Below the pieces are notes generated by a model. That model did no database searches. It worked only from the letters and a program-made list of their open reading frames with translations, and was not told the DNA's origin. The position numbers and the translations under genes are program-made. From NCBI GenBank assembly GCA_041390905.1, contig JAWKPA010000015.1, positions 186,001 through 250,000 of the forward strand: a DNA stretch of 64,000 nt, written 5' to 3'. Below, in pieces: positions 39,935 to 47,849 of this stretch; within the stretch, counting starts at the first letter, position 1; each line of letters starts with the position of its first letter. This DNA comes from JACKCD01 sp041390905 (GTDB taxonomy: Bacteria > Chloroflexota > Anaerolineae > Promineifilales > Promineifilaceae).

Positions 39935-41548
39935 TTACAGGTAGCCCAGGCTGCGGAGGCGGTCTTCGACTTGTTTGGCCTCTTCGGTGCTGAGGTGGGT
40001 GTCGGTTTGGCTGCCGTCGCTGTCGCTTTCGTCGTACAAAACGGCCGTTTCCCGCACAAAAATCTCCTGCAACACATCCCCATCCATAATACGCGGCACG
40101 GCTTCACCCAGCAGGTGCATGATGGTGGGTGCCAGGTCAAGGATGTTGTGTTCTGGCAGCAGCAGGTTGCGCTTGATGTTGGGGCCGCTGGCAATAAACA
40201 CCCCTTCGCGCCGGTGGCAGCCGGAGTCGCCCCGGATTTGCTGGGTGATCACCTTGCCGTCAATGGCAAACAGTGGGCTGGCAATGATGTTGTAGTCGTC
40301 AAGAACGAGGTGCAAATCTGGCCCTTTTTCGGTGTAGGGACCGTGGTAGGTGGCTTCGCGGGGGATGATTTGGGTGATGAGCGAACGGCCGTTACCATCC
40401 TTCAACTCATTCAACACCGCCACCACCTCCGCCCGCTTCTTCTCATAGTCGGCCGGCTGCACAATGCCATGTGGCTCACGACCCACCATGTTTAGGTAAA
40501 CCTGCCCCACATGCCCCATGCTGTAGGCTACCGTCCTGTTCCAATCCACGCTGTCAAAGCTGAGAAACTTGCCAATAATCTGGTTGCGCGTGTTTTTCGA
40601 CATCCGCGTGGCGAGGTTTTGCATCCCCAGCCGTTCCGCCAGCCGGTACGCTCCTGACGGGGTGATGCCGTAGCGAAAGGCCAGCGCCTTCAGCCGCGTC
40701 CACGGGTTGCGTTTTAGCTTTAGCAGCCCTTTTTCCATCAAAAAGATGTTGAGGTTGACCATGTGGTGCAGCGGGCCAAAGCCGTGGTCAGACATGACGA
40801 CGGTGGTGGCATCGGAGGGGAGCTTTGCCATCATTTTGCCCACGTACTCATCTACCAGGGCGTAGCCGTCGCGGATGGCGTGTTCAAAGGGGCTGAACTC
40901 GTGGCGCGGGTGGTCGTGGTCCATCAGCCGCCACAGGGCGTGGTTCATCAAATCCATAGCGATGAAATGCACCATCAGCACGTCGGTTGGTTCGGCCTCC
41001 ATCAGCCGCAGCGCCCAATCCCCCTGGGCGCGGATGAGTCCGTACAAATCTTCGATAAATTCGACTTCGTTCCCTGGTTTGTACTGGACATTGGGGGCGA
41101 CGCGGTAAGAGCCTAGCTCTTTTTCATAGCGGCTGATGAGGTCGGCGGGGTAGCTGATGGTGGCGTTTTTGGGGCTGAGGATGCCGCTGACGAGGAAGCC
41201 ATTGACGGGCTGGGGCGGATAGGTGACGGGGACGTTGAGGACACCGACGCGGTAGCCCCGTGCCGACAGCCGCTGCCAGATGGTGGGCTGCTTGATGCGG
41301 CTGGCGTTGACGAGAGAAAAGTTTACACCGTCGGGCTGGATGAAGTCGAAAACGCCGTGTTTGCCGGGGTTGCAGCCGGTCATGAAGGTGGGCCAGGCGG
41401 GGCTGGTGACGGGGGGCAGCGTGGAGGCGAGGTTGCCATGAACTCCCTCGGCCATGAGCTTGCCCAAATGGGGCAAATGGCCGGATTGTGCCCAGGGGCG
41501 GATGAGGTCGAAGGTGGCTCCGTCGAAGCCGATGATGAGTAGTTTCAT
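39935..41548 (-). CDS. Alkaline-phosphatase-superfamily phosphodiesterase (type I phosphodiesterase/nucleotide pyrophosphatase-like)
   Basis: A 537-residue soluble enzyme: GFDGATFDLIRPW near the start gives the first metal Asp, VTSPAWPTFMTGCNPGKHG carries the Thr/Ser nucleophile region, and VVMSDHGFGPLHHMVN the Asp-His pair. SGCHRREGVFIASGP supplies a later His. The family hydrolyses phosphodiester or phosphonate bonds; Chloroflexota and archaea encode many paralogues of unknown substrate. The adjacent upstream gene is a glycosyltransferase on the same strand, suggesting a role in lipid-linked or cell-surface glycan metabolism (inference). A hairpin repeat separates the two. Confidence 0.88.
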   Translation of the reverse strand: MKLLIIGFDGATFDLIRPWAQSGHLPHLGKLMAEGVHGNLASTLPPVTSPAWPTFMTGCNPGKHGVFDFIQPDGVNFSLVNASRIKQPTIWQRLSARGYRVGVLNVPVTYPPQPVNGFLVSGILSPKNATISYPADLISRYEKELGSYRVAPNVQYKPGNEVEFIEDLYGLIRAQGDWALRLMEAEPTDVLMVHFIAMDLMNHALWRLMDHDHPRHEFSPFEHAIRDGYALVDEYVGKMMAKLPSDATTVVMSDHGFGPLHHMVNLNIFLMEKGLLKLKRNPWTRLKALAFRYGITPSGAYRLAERLGMQNLATRMSKNTRNQIIGKFLSFDSVDWNRTVAYSMGHVGQVYLNMVGREPHGIVQPADYEKKRAEVVAVLNELKDGNGRSLITQIIPREATYHGPYTEKGPDLHLVLDDYNIIASPLFAIDGKVITQQIRGDSGCHRREGVFIASGPNIKRNLLLPEHNILDLAPTIMHLLGEAVPRIMDGDVLQEIFVRETAVLYDESDSDGSQTDTHLSTEEAKQVEDRLRSLGYL

Positions 41549-41559
41549 GGATGAAGAGG

Positions 41560-41626
41560 GAGATTTGGGATTGGAGATTGGAGATTGTCACTAGCGAAGC
41601 GACAATCTCCAATCTCCAATCTCCAA
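41560..41626. repeat. Tandem-repeat hairpin, GGAGATTGG family
   Basis: GGAGATTTGGGATTGGAGATT units face ACAATCTCCAATCTCC units around GTCACTAGCGAAGCGAC, between two minus-strand genes. Confidence 0.9.
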
Positions 41627-41633
41627 TAACATT

Positions 41634-42674
41634 TTATGCGGTGCCTTTCCCCGCCAAAATCTCTTTGATAAAGTAGACTGACTTATTCTGCGTCTCGTAG
41701 TAGGTGCGGATGAGGAGTTCGGCGACGAGACCCATGACGAGGAATTGGACGCCAAGGATGATGAGAAGGATGGCGATGAGCAGCAACGGCCGTTCGCCAA
41801 TCGTTGTGGCGTGGAACCCATCCCAGCCGCCCGTCAGCCCGGCCCAAATTTTGAGCCAGGTAAGATAGGCAAAAAACAGCCCGCCGGAGCCGCTAAAGAG
41901 GATGCCGAGGCTGCCAAAGAGGTGCATGGGGCGGTCGCTGTATTTGCGGAGAAAGAGGATGGTGAGCAGGTCGAGAATGACGCGAAAGGTGCGCGAAAGG
42001 CCATATTTGGAATTGCCGGCCGTGCGCGGGCGGTGGTTTACGGGGACTTCGGCCATTTTGAAGCCGGCAAAGTTGACCATTTCGGGGATAAAGCGGTGCA
42101 TTTCGCCGTAGAGGTGGAGGTCGTGGACGACTTCGGCGCGGAAGGCGCGGAGCGAGCAGCCCCGGTCGCGCAAGTTGACCTTGCCTAGCCGGGCGATGAG
42201 GTGGTTGGCAACCCAGGAGGGGAATTTACGCAGGAGAACGGGGTCCTGGCGGTTTTGCCGCCAGCCGTTTACTACGTCGTAGCCTTCGCCCAGCTTTTGC
42301 AGCAGGTGGGGAATGTCGGCGGGGTCGTTTTGGCGGTCGGCGTCGAGGGTGACGATGACATCGCCACGGGCAAGGTCAAAACCGGCGGCAAAAGCGGCCG
42401 TTTGCCCAAAGTTGCGGCGAAAGCGGACGATGGTGAGTCGGGGGGTGGTTTCTTGCAGGCTTTTGAGCAGTTCAAAGCTGCCGTCGCGGCTGCCGTCGTC
42501 TATGTAGATGATTTCGTAGTCGAGGGGGGTGGGGGTGAAAACGGCCGTTATTTCTTCAATTAACGGCCGTATATTCTCCACCTCATTGTAGCACGGGATG
42601 ACAATGCTCAAATCCAGTGCCACCGATTGGGCAAACAGGTCATCTTCTGCCGCCACAGTTTGTTCTCCTAACAT
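41634..42674 (-). CDS. Family 2 glycosyltransferase, DPM1/ArnC-like
   Basis: A 346-residue protein. The GT2 domain (~20-240) opens LSIVIPCYNEVENIRPLI and has YIDDGSRDGS, the DxD-type LDADRQNDP and a catalytic HRPRTAGNSKYGLSRTFR region. Two C-terminal transmembrane helices follow (~250-275 and 295-325). The arrangement is that of polyprenol-phosphate sugar synthases that load glucose, mannose or aminoarabinose onto a lipid carrier. Two palindromes lie in the first 50 codons (42540, 42562), where composition changes abruptly. It precedes the phosphodiesterase gene on the same strand. Confidence 0.9.
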   Translation of the reverse strand: MLGEQTVAAEDDLFAQSVALDLSIVIPCYNEVENIRPLIEEITAVFTPTPLDYEIIYIDDGSRDGSFELLKSLQETTPRLTIVRFRRNFGQTAAFAAGFDLARGDVIVTLDADRQNDPADIPHLLQKLGEGYDVVNGWRQNRQDPVLLRKFPSWVANHLIARLGKVNLRDRGCSLRAFRAEVVHDLHLYGEMHRFIPEMVNFAGFKMAEVPVNHRPRTAGNSKYGLSRTFRVILDLLTILFLRKYSDRPMHLFGSLGILFSGSGGLFFAYLTWLKIWAGLTGGWDGFHATTIGERPLLLIAILLIILGVQFLVMGLVAELLIRTYYETQNKSVYFIKEILAGKGTA

Positions 42675-42819
42675 GACAATTCAGTCTCCTACATTCTTCA
42701 AAGCACGATTGTACCCCAAGAGCGGGGGCAAGACGACTGGGCAACCGGGAGGATGGATTGTTAGGGCGTATGCTTGGCGGTTGACGAAATAAATGGGTAG
42801 AAAGACGGCGTGCCTCTTC

Positions 42820-42903
42820 ATGTCATTCCGAGGTTCTCCGAGAAATCTTTCGCTTCTTGAAGGGGAGAGATTCCTCGCTCCGAAGACTCCGCCCGGAATG
42901 ACA
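42820..42903. repeat. TCATTCCGA inverted repeat element
   Basis: ATGTCATTCCGAG at the left and CCGGAATGACAT at the right form the ends. Inside, GAGAAATCTTTC and GAGATTCCTCGCTCCG are partly complementary. Similar TCATTCCGA-type short elements are scattered in many bacterial genomes (general knowledge). Confidence 0.65.
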
Positions 42904-42961
42904 TTTGCCCGATTAAGTTGTTAATCCGCTACAATCCCCGCTCTTCGGCCTCGACAAAAAA

Positions 42962-42985
42962 GCGAGGATTGGAATCCTCGGCTAC
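42962..42985. repeat. Short palindrome, CGAGGAT family, copy 2
   Basis: CGAGGATTGGAATCCTCG followed by GCTAC, 2 bp from the stop codon at 42988; it matches 131-154. Confidence 0.75.
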
Positions 42986-42987
42986 GG

Positions 42988-44064
42988 TTATGCCAGGCGG
43001 CGGGCAATTTCGGTGCGGACAACGGGGGCGACTTTGGTGCCAAGCAGCTCAATGGCGTGCATCACCTTGTCGTGGGGCATGGTGCCAACGCTGAGTTGCA
43101 GCAAAAACCGCTGGTGTCCAAAAATCTCGTGCTGGAACAAGATTTTCTCGATCACCTCATCGGGGCTGCCGACAAAATTAGCCCCGCGTAGGGTGCAGGA
43201 GGCATCAAACTGCGCCCGCGTCATCGGCGGCCAGCCCCGCTCTCGCCCAATTTTATTCATCACCAGTTGAAAGGCGGGAAATGCCTCGTCCCGTGCCTGC
43301 CGGCCGTTGTCAGCCAAAAACCCATGTGAATTGATGCTAAACGGCGGCACGGCAGCATGACCGGCATAAACGGCCGCTTTTCGGTACAAATCCGCCAACT
43401 GGGCAAACTGCTGCGGCAGCCCGCCAATAATCGCCAGCGCCAGCGGCAGCCCCAGCGTCGCCGCACGCACCACCGACTGCGGTGTACCGCCCACCGCCAC
43501 CCACACCGGCAGCGGCTGCTGCACCGGGCGTGGATAAACCCCCTGGTTGTCCAGCGTCGGCCGAAACTTCCCCGACCAGCTTACCCGTTCCCCTTCGCGC
43601 AGCTTGAGCAATAGCTCCAGCTTTTCAGCAAACAAGGCATCGTAGTCGTGCAAATCGTAGCCAAAGAGGGGGAATGATTCGATAAAAGAGCCACGGCCGG
43701 CCATGATTTCGGCGCGGCCGTTGGAGAGCAGGTCAAGCGTGGCAAACGATTGAAAAACGCGCACCGGGTCATCGGAACTGAGGACGGTGACGGCACTGCT
43801 GAGGCGAATGGTTTTGGTGCGGGCGGCAATGGCGGCCAAAATAACGGCGGGGGCAGAGGAAACGTAGTCGGGGCGGTGGTGTTCGCCCAGGGCAAAGACA
43901 TCTAACCCTACCTGCTCGGCCAGCTCTACGCTTTCGACCAGATATTGCAGCCGCTGCGCGGGGGTGATCATCTGCCCGGTGTGGGGATCGGGGGTGAGTT
44001 CGGCAAAGGAGTAGAGGCCGATTTCAAACGGCCGTTTTGTCGTGCTTTCAGTTTCGGTAGAAAT
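42988..44064 (-). CDS. LLM-class flavin-dependent oxidoreductase, probable ATT start
   Basis: A luciferase-like TIM-barrel monooxygenase/oxidoreductase: VFALGEHHRPDYVSSAPAV, then RIRLSSAVTVL-type strand, LSNGRAEIMAGRGSF and ELLLKLREG. The first ATG in frame (43971) leaves out the natural first strand FEIGLYSFAELTPDPHTGQ, encoded directly upstream in the same frame. AAAAGGAG followed by ATAACC leads to ATT at 44064, with no ATG, GTG or TTG between, so translation probably starts at ATT, giving 358 residues. FMN or F420 use is not decided. A palindrome at 44029 encodes KRPF just before the first strand. Confidence 0.85.
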   Translation of the reverse strand: MSTETESTTKRPFEIGLYSFAELTPDPHTGQMITPAQRLQYLVESVELAEQVGLDVFALGEHHRPDYVSSAPAVILAAIAARTKTIRLSSAVTVLSSDDPVRVFQSFATLDLLSNGRAEIMAGRGSFIESFPLFGYDLHDYDALFAEKLELLLKLREGERVSWSGKFRPTLDNQGVYPRPVQQPLPVWVAVGGTPQSVVRAATLGLPLALAIIGGLPQQFAQLADLYRKAAVYAGHAAVPPFSINSHGFLADNGRQARDEAFPAFQLVMNKIGRERGWPPMTRAQFDASCTLRGANFVGSPDEVIEKILFQHEIFGHQRFLLQLSVGTMPHDKVMHAIELLGTKVAPVVRTEIARRLA

Positions 44065-44080
44065 GGTTATCTCCTTTTAG

Positions 44081-44126
44081 GACGCGGACGAACACGGACG
44101 AACACGGATTTTCTGTGTCATCGGCA
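44081..44126. repeat. ACGGACGAACACGGA repeat
   Basis: GACGCGGACGAACACGGACGAACACGGAT is a short tandem repeat related to the CGCGGAT family, upstream of the LLM gene. Only a weak complementary arm is present. Confidence 0.6.
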
Positions 44127-44221
44127 TCCTTGGTTAACAGAATTATACCGTGTTTGCCGGGCATGGCGGGGTTGAATGAGGGTTTGGTAAAAAGGGAATG
44201 GGTAGGCGGCTACGTGGACTA

Positions 44222-44305
44222 TAGTAATCAGTAATCGGTAAACGGTAATTGGTGACAGTACTGATTACTGATAACTGATTACCGATTACTGTTCGCTAAT
44301 TACTG
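44222..44305. repeat. Tandem-repeat hairpin, GTAATCAG family
   Basis: TAGTAATCAGTAATCGGTAAACGG units face CTGATTACTGATAACTGATTACCGATTACTG, ending 20 bp before the dienelactone hydrolase gene. Confidence 0.9.
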
Positions 44306-44324
44306 GCAAAGACAGAGGTGAAAC

Positions 44325-45221
44325 ATGAACCGTTTACAATTGATGGAGTTGGTGCGGGCGCGGCAGGTGGGGCAGGTGAGTCGGCGGGAGTTTTTGCGGC
44401 AAACAACGGCCGTTCTTGGCAGTTTTGCGGCGGCCAATACGCTGCTGGCGGCGTGCAGCGCCCCGGTCAGCCCGGAACCGCCGCCCGTGGTGGATGAATC
44501 GCAGCCGGTGGCCGAGCCGGGTACGTCGGCCGATGGGGCTTTTACCACCGGCATTGTCACCTACCCCGGCAAGGAAGGGGAGGAGCTGATGGGGTATTTG
44601 GCGGCGGAAACGGATGCGGCGGCTCGGCCGGCCGTCATTGTGCTGCAAGAGTGGTGGGGTCTCAACGACCACATCAAGGAGGTGGCGCGGCGGTTTGCCG
44701 GGGCGGGCTACGTGGCACTGGCTCCCGATTTGTACCACGGGGTGGTGACAACGGAGCCGGATGAGGCGCGGAAACAGGCGATGGAGTTGGGGATGCGGGA
44801 CGCGGTGGGGGAGATTCAGCAGGCGGTGGCCTATTTGCGGGCGCAGCCGTCGGTGACGGGCAAGGTGGGGATTGTTGGTTTTTGTATGGGGGGCGGGCTG
44901 GTGTTAAAAACGGCCGTTTCTGACCCCTCTCTCAACGCTGGCATTGTCTTCTACGGCTCACCCCTGACCCCTGGCGAAGCCGCGCAAATGCAGATTCCCA
45001 TTCTCTCCTTCATCGGCACCGCCGACAGCATCCCCGTCAGCGGGGTGGAGGCAATGCACGCCGCCTTTGATGGGGCAAACGTGCCCAATGCTTTCCAGGT
45101 TTACGATGGTGCCCAGCACGCCTTCTTCAACGACACCCGCGCCAGCTACAACGCCGAAGCTGCCGCCGATGCCTGGGAACGGTCGCTGGCGTGGTTTGGG
45201 CAGTATTTGGCTGCGTCTTAA
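44325..45221 (+). CDS. Secreted dienelactone hydrolase family protein (Tat lipoprotein)
   Basis: A 298-residue protein. The N-terminus carries a twin-arginine signal (SRREFLRQ, ~19-26) and a lipobox LLAACSA (Cys ~45), then a Pro-rich linker. The catalytic domain has the alpha/beta-hydrolase nucleophile elbow VGFCMGGGL with Cys, an Asp in FIGTADSIPV and His in GAQHAFFND, the Cys-Asp-His triad of dienelactone hydrolases. EWWGLNDHIKEVARRFA is the conserved N-terminal block. It is probably exported folded and lipid-anchored; the substrate is unknown. A palindrome at 44909 encodes TAV immediately after the elbow helix. Confidence 0.9.
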   Translation: MNRLQLMELVRARQVGQVSRREFLRQTTAVLGSFAAANTLLAACSAPVSPEPPPVVDESQPVAEPGTSADGAFTTGIVTYPGKEGEELMGYLAAETDAAARPAVIVLQEWWGLNDHIKEVARRFAGAGYVALAPDLYHGVVTTEPDEARKQAMELGMRDAVGEIQQAVAYLRAQPSVTGKVGIVGFCMGGGLVLKTAVSDPSLNAGIVFYGSPLTPGEAAQMQIPILSFIGTADSIPVSGVEAMHAAFDGANVPNAFQVYDGAQHAFFNDTRASYNAEAAADAWERSLAWFGQYLAAS

Positions 45222-45240
45222 GGGGATTTTTGCCGCGAAG

Positions 45241-45298
45241 TTTCACCGCAGAGGGCGCAGAGCTTTTTCTTTTTCTCTGCGCCCTCTCTGCGGTGAAA
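45241..45298. repeat. Hairpin, CGCAGAGGGCGCAGAG family
   Basis: TTTCACCGCAGAGGGCGCAG and its complement CTGCGCCCTCTCTGCGGTGA surround a TTTTTCTTTTT loop; arms of about 22 bp. A degenerate relative lies at 46040-46100, sharing the CTCTGCGRTRAAAATCTA tail. Confidence 0.85.
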
Positions 45299-45341
45299 AT
45301 CTAATATTACTACTGTCCATGCCGCAGAAGCCAGCAATTTT

Positions 45342-45620
45342 CTAAACCGCAACTGTTAACTTGACACCTAAGCTATGAAGAACCTTGAGAACGGTATCGT
45401 AGCGCGGTTTTGCACCAGGAGCCAGGGCCTTGTAAAGACTTTCGCGGCCAAGCCCTGCACCTTCCGCTACGGCACTCATGCCCCGTGCTTTGGCAACATC
45501 TGCCAAAGCCACCAGGAAGACATCAGGGTTTTCATCTTCAAGAGCGGCCGTTAGATATTCGGCAATCATTTCTTCACTATCTAAGTAGTCGGTTGTATCA
45601 AACTTGGAAAACATTTCCAT
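45342..45620 (-). CDS. Addiction-module antidote protein (HigA-like, Xre fold)
   Basis: A 92-residue antitoxin of the 'putative addiction module antidote' family: DSEEMIAEYLTAALEDENPD at the N-terminus, ALADVAKARGMSAVAEGAGLG as the HTH, RESLYKALAPGAKPRYDTVL and a terminal LHSLGVKLTV. It binds the operator and neutralises the partner toxin. The toxin gene is immediately upstream (6 bp) but broken. A palindromic operator remains in front of the toxin. The region is AT-richer than its surroundings. Confidence 0.9.
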   Translation of the reverse strand: MEMFSKFDTTDYLDSEEMIAEYLTAALEDENPDVFLVALADVAKARGMSAVAEGAGLGRESLYKALAPGAKPRYDTVLKVLHSLGVKLTVAV

Positions 45621-45626
45621 GACCCG

Positions 45627-45921
45627 TTAATCCTTTAACATATTGGCTAATGCTTTTGCTTTTTTATATCTCGATCCTGCGAAGATTTTTCCCCACCTAC
45701 AAGCAGAATAAGCAGTTGTCTGTCTCTGATTGTGAAATACAGCCTATATCCAGGCCCATAGTGAATTCGCATTTCGCTGATGCCGTCCCCAACTGGTTTT
45801 ACATCCCCAGGTTGCCAAGTTCAGCCGATCTGATCCGGGCAACAATGCGAGCCTTACTTTTGGCATCTCTTAATTTGGTAAGCCACTTATCAAATTCATT
45901 CGAGCGCAGAACAACATACAT
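45627..45921 (-). pseudogene. RelE/ParE-family toxin (Gp49-like), frameshifted
   Basis: ATG 45921 opens MYVVLRSNEFDKWLTKL, a normal start of the phage-derived Gp49-like/HigB toxin family. It reaches a stop after 44 codons at a four-C run (45805-45808). Adding one base restores DVKPVGDGISEMRIHYGPGY, RLYFTIRDRQLLILLVGGEK and SSQDRDIKK. A second one-base loss near 45659 removes the expected AKALANMLKD end. The toxin is therefore dead unless the deletions are sequencing errors in homopolymer runs. The order (toxin, then antitoxin) and spacing are typical of this class. Confidence 0.85.
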
Positions 45922-45930
45922 GGCTGATAT

Positions 45931-45948
45931 TGTATCCAAACGGATACA
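45931..45948 (-). promoter_or_regulatory. Toxin-antitoxin operator palindrome
   Basis: TGTATCC and GGATACA flank AAAC in a perfect 7-bp inverted repeat, 10 bp before the toxin start. It overlaps a TACAAT -10 candidate on the minus strand (45934-45929 region). TATCC/GGATA half sites resemble operators of Xre/HipB-type antitoxins. Confidence 0.7.
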
Positions 45949-46018
45949 GGCTGTAAATATGGAAATGTTATAGATTTGGTCTGGGGATGTTTCCGAGATT
46001 TAGTTACGCTTTAGAGGA

Positions 46019-46095
46019 AAATTTTTGCTGCGTAAGCGAAACGAGAGAATGCAAAGGGGGCAAAAGAATATTGTTGCCCCCTCTGCGATAAAAAT
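46019..46095. repeat. Hairpin in the gap downstream of the TPR gene
   Basis: AGGGGGCAA and TTGCCCCCT arms (about 46056-46084) flank AAGAATATTG. The surrounding sequence is a degraded copy of the 45241 hairpin. It lies directly after the stop codon of the minus-strand TPR gene and may terminate it. Confidence 0.6.
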
Positions 46096-46755
46096 CTAGT
46101 ATTCCTGAAATCTGCGGTCTAGCTCTTCGAGCATTTGCGCGGCTTCAACGAGTTTGTCGAGGGGGTTTTCGCCTTCGGTGAAGTAGCGGTAGTCGGCGGG
46201 CATAAGGTCGAGGGTTTGCACCAGCTCTTTGTATTTTTCCCGCAGGGCGCGGTCGCTGATGTTGTAAACGGCCGTTAAATCCCCTCGCTCCACCTCCACC
46301 AAATTCACCTTCAAAATGGCATAAGTAATCGCTGCCGCCCAAATTTCTGGCTTTGGCACCCGCAGCACCCGCCGCCCATAGGTAATGCGATATTCCAACC
46401 ACATCTGGATGCCTTTACCGATTTGCTGAATCGAAAGCCCCAGTTCGCGCATAGTTTCGATCATCACCTGTTCCACCTCGTCCAGTGCCAGCGAAAAGAG
46501 GGACTCAAAGCGGGCGGCCACGGCATCGTTTGTTTCATAGTGCAAATACTCGCCAATGGTTTCCACCGCCTGGTGGTAGTCGCCGCCCCGTGCATAGGCA
46601 CGCGCCAGGTTGAGCCGGTACTCCCCGTTGGTGGAGTCAGTGGCAATTGCCTGCTGGAAGGCGGCAATTGCGCGGTCAATGTTCCACGTGTCGTAAAACG
46701 AAAGCCCTGTTTGGTTATGATCAACGGCCGTTTGCAAATCAGTTTGTACACTCAT
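46096..46755 (-). CDS. TPR protein with C-terminal cyclin-box-like region
   Basis: A 219-residue soluble protein. Residues ~10-80 form two tetratricopeptide repeats (YDTWNIDRAIAAFQQAIATD; YRLNLARAYARGGDYHQAVE). The second half, VPKPEIWAAAITYAILKVN followed by ISDRALREKYKELVQTL, resembles the helical pattern of a cyclin/TFIIB-type repeat or a small HTH; this similarity is by eye. It may act as an adaptor that recognises a protein or nucleic acid. It is followed on the same strand, upstream, by the DUF1385 gene only 6 bp away, suggesting cotranscription. The palindrome at 46268 encodes LTAV. Confidence 0.7.
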   Translation of the reverse strand: MSVQTDLQTAVDHNQTGLSFYDTWNIDRAIAAFQQAIATDSTNGEYRLNLARAYARGGDYHQAVETIGEYLHYETNDAVAARFESLFSLALDEVEQVMIETMRELGLSIQQIGKGIQMWLEYRITYGRRVLRVPKPEIWAAAITYAILKVNLVEVERGDLTAVYNISDRALREKYKELVQTLDLMPADYRYFTEGENPLDKLVEAAQMLEELDRRFQEY

Positions 46756-46761
46756 GAAAAG

Positions 46762-47754
46762 TTAAAGGGTTGCTTCTTGTTGTAACGCCTTGTAAACAAA
46801 ATCGCCCGTCTGCCCAACATCCTTCCCCCGTTCAAACGCCACCACCTGCTGAAATGCACAAATCGCTACTGCCAGCATCTCCTCATCCGGCTCACTGGTT
46901 GTCAGCCGCTGCAGCGCCAGGTTAGGCTTGGTAATCAGGCGAATGATACCATTGTCTTGATGCGCCGCCGTAAACCGCAAGAATTCGTAGGCAATGCCCG
47001 CCACCACCGGCAGCAACACCAGCCGGGAAGCAATCCGCACCAGCAGCGTCATCTCTGGTAGCAAACTATAAAGGAGAATGGAAATGACGACAACCGACAG
47101 CAGGAAAGCGGTGCCACAGCGTGGGTGTTCCAGCGGAAACCGCGCCACCGATTTGGGCGTTAGCTCTGCCCCCGCCTCATAGGCGTTGATGGTTTTGTGT
47201 TCGGCACCGTGATAGCGATAGAGCCGCTTCACATCTTCCATTAGCCCAATGCCCCACACATAGCCAACGAGCAGCAGTAGCCGCACCACCCCTTCAATCA
47301 GGTTGGTGACAATTTGCGACGTAATGCCCAGCCAGCCGCCGACCAGATCAGCTAAAAAGGTAGGCAAGACAAAAAAGAGCAGGATGGAAAAACTGAGGGA
47401 AAAAAGCACCATTCCCCACTGCATTGGCCCTTCAAACACCTTGCTGGCCTCGGCACCATTGCTGGTGGCCTTGCTTTTCTCGCCGTCCTCGTCCAGAGCC
47501 ACCTCAGCCGAGAACATCAGGCTTTTGATGCCCAGCCCCAGTGCATCCCACAACAGCGTGAGACCGCGCAGGAAGGGCAGCCGTGCCAGCCGGCCGCCAT
47601 AGATATGCTGGTTGAGTGGTTCGGTGTGGACAACAATGTCGCCCACGGGGTTACGCACAGCCACCGATAACGCTTTGGAGCCGCGCATCATTACACCTTC
47701 AATAACCGCCTGACCGCCATAGTTAAATTGGGGCGGTGTTGTTTTGTTCATCAT
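46762..47754 (-). CDS. DUF1385 (YqhQ-like) membrane protein
   Basis: A 330-residue membrane protein with the diagnostic N-terminal NYGGQAVIEGVMMRG and FLRGLTLLWDALGLG blocks. YHGAEHKTINAYEAG and FPLEHPRCGTAFLL follow, and at least four hydrophobic helices. This family is present in many Gram-positive and Chloroflexota genomes; it has been described as a metal-dependent-looking membrane protein of unknown role. ATG 47754 (or 47751) follows AGGAACAAC. A longer frame to 47853 would add 33 residues with no resemblance to the family and would overlap the previous gene. Confidence 0.9.
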   Translation of the reverse strand: MMNKTTPPQFNYGGQAVIEGVMMRGSKALSVAVRNPVGDIVVHTEPLNQHIYGGRLARLPFLRGLTLLWDALGLGIKSLMFSAEVALDEDGEKSKATSNGAEASKVFEGPMQWGMVLFSLSFSILLFFVLPTFLADLVGGWLGITSQIVTNLIEGVVRLLLLVGYVWGIGLMEDVKRLYRYHGAEHKTINAYEAGAELTPKSVARFPLEHPRCGTAFLLSVVVISILLYSLLPEMTLLVRIASRLVLLPVVAGIAYEFLRFTAAHQDNGIIRLITKPNLALQRLTTSEPDEEMLAVAICAFQQVVAFERGKDVGQTGDFVYKALQQEATL

Positions 47755-47849
47755 GTTGTTCCTGTTGTTGAGGATGGGCTGTTGGCTTGTTGGCACTGCA
47801 AACCCATCTCGGTTTGAATGGTGATTGTACTTGACGGGCGGAAGGGGCG

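Larger units (their letters stand above)
42675..42987. other. Intergenic region with two repeat elements, no gene
   Basis: About 310 bp without a credible gene. It holds an inverted repeat at 42820-42903 (TGTCATTCCGAGG-type arm and GGAATGACA-type arm around GAGATTCCTCG) and the CGAGGATTGGAATCCTCG palindrome at 42962-42985, which abuts the stop codon of the LLM gene. Confidence 0.7.

Noticed and set aside
42820..42903. Insertion-sequence remnant between the GT2 and LLM genes
   Set aside because: There are inverted ends but no transposase fragment or target duplication; listed only as a repeat element.
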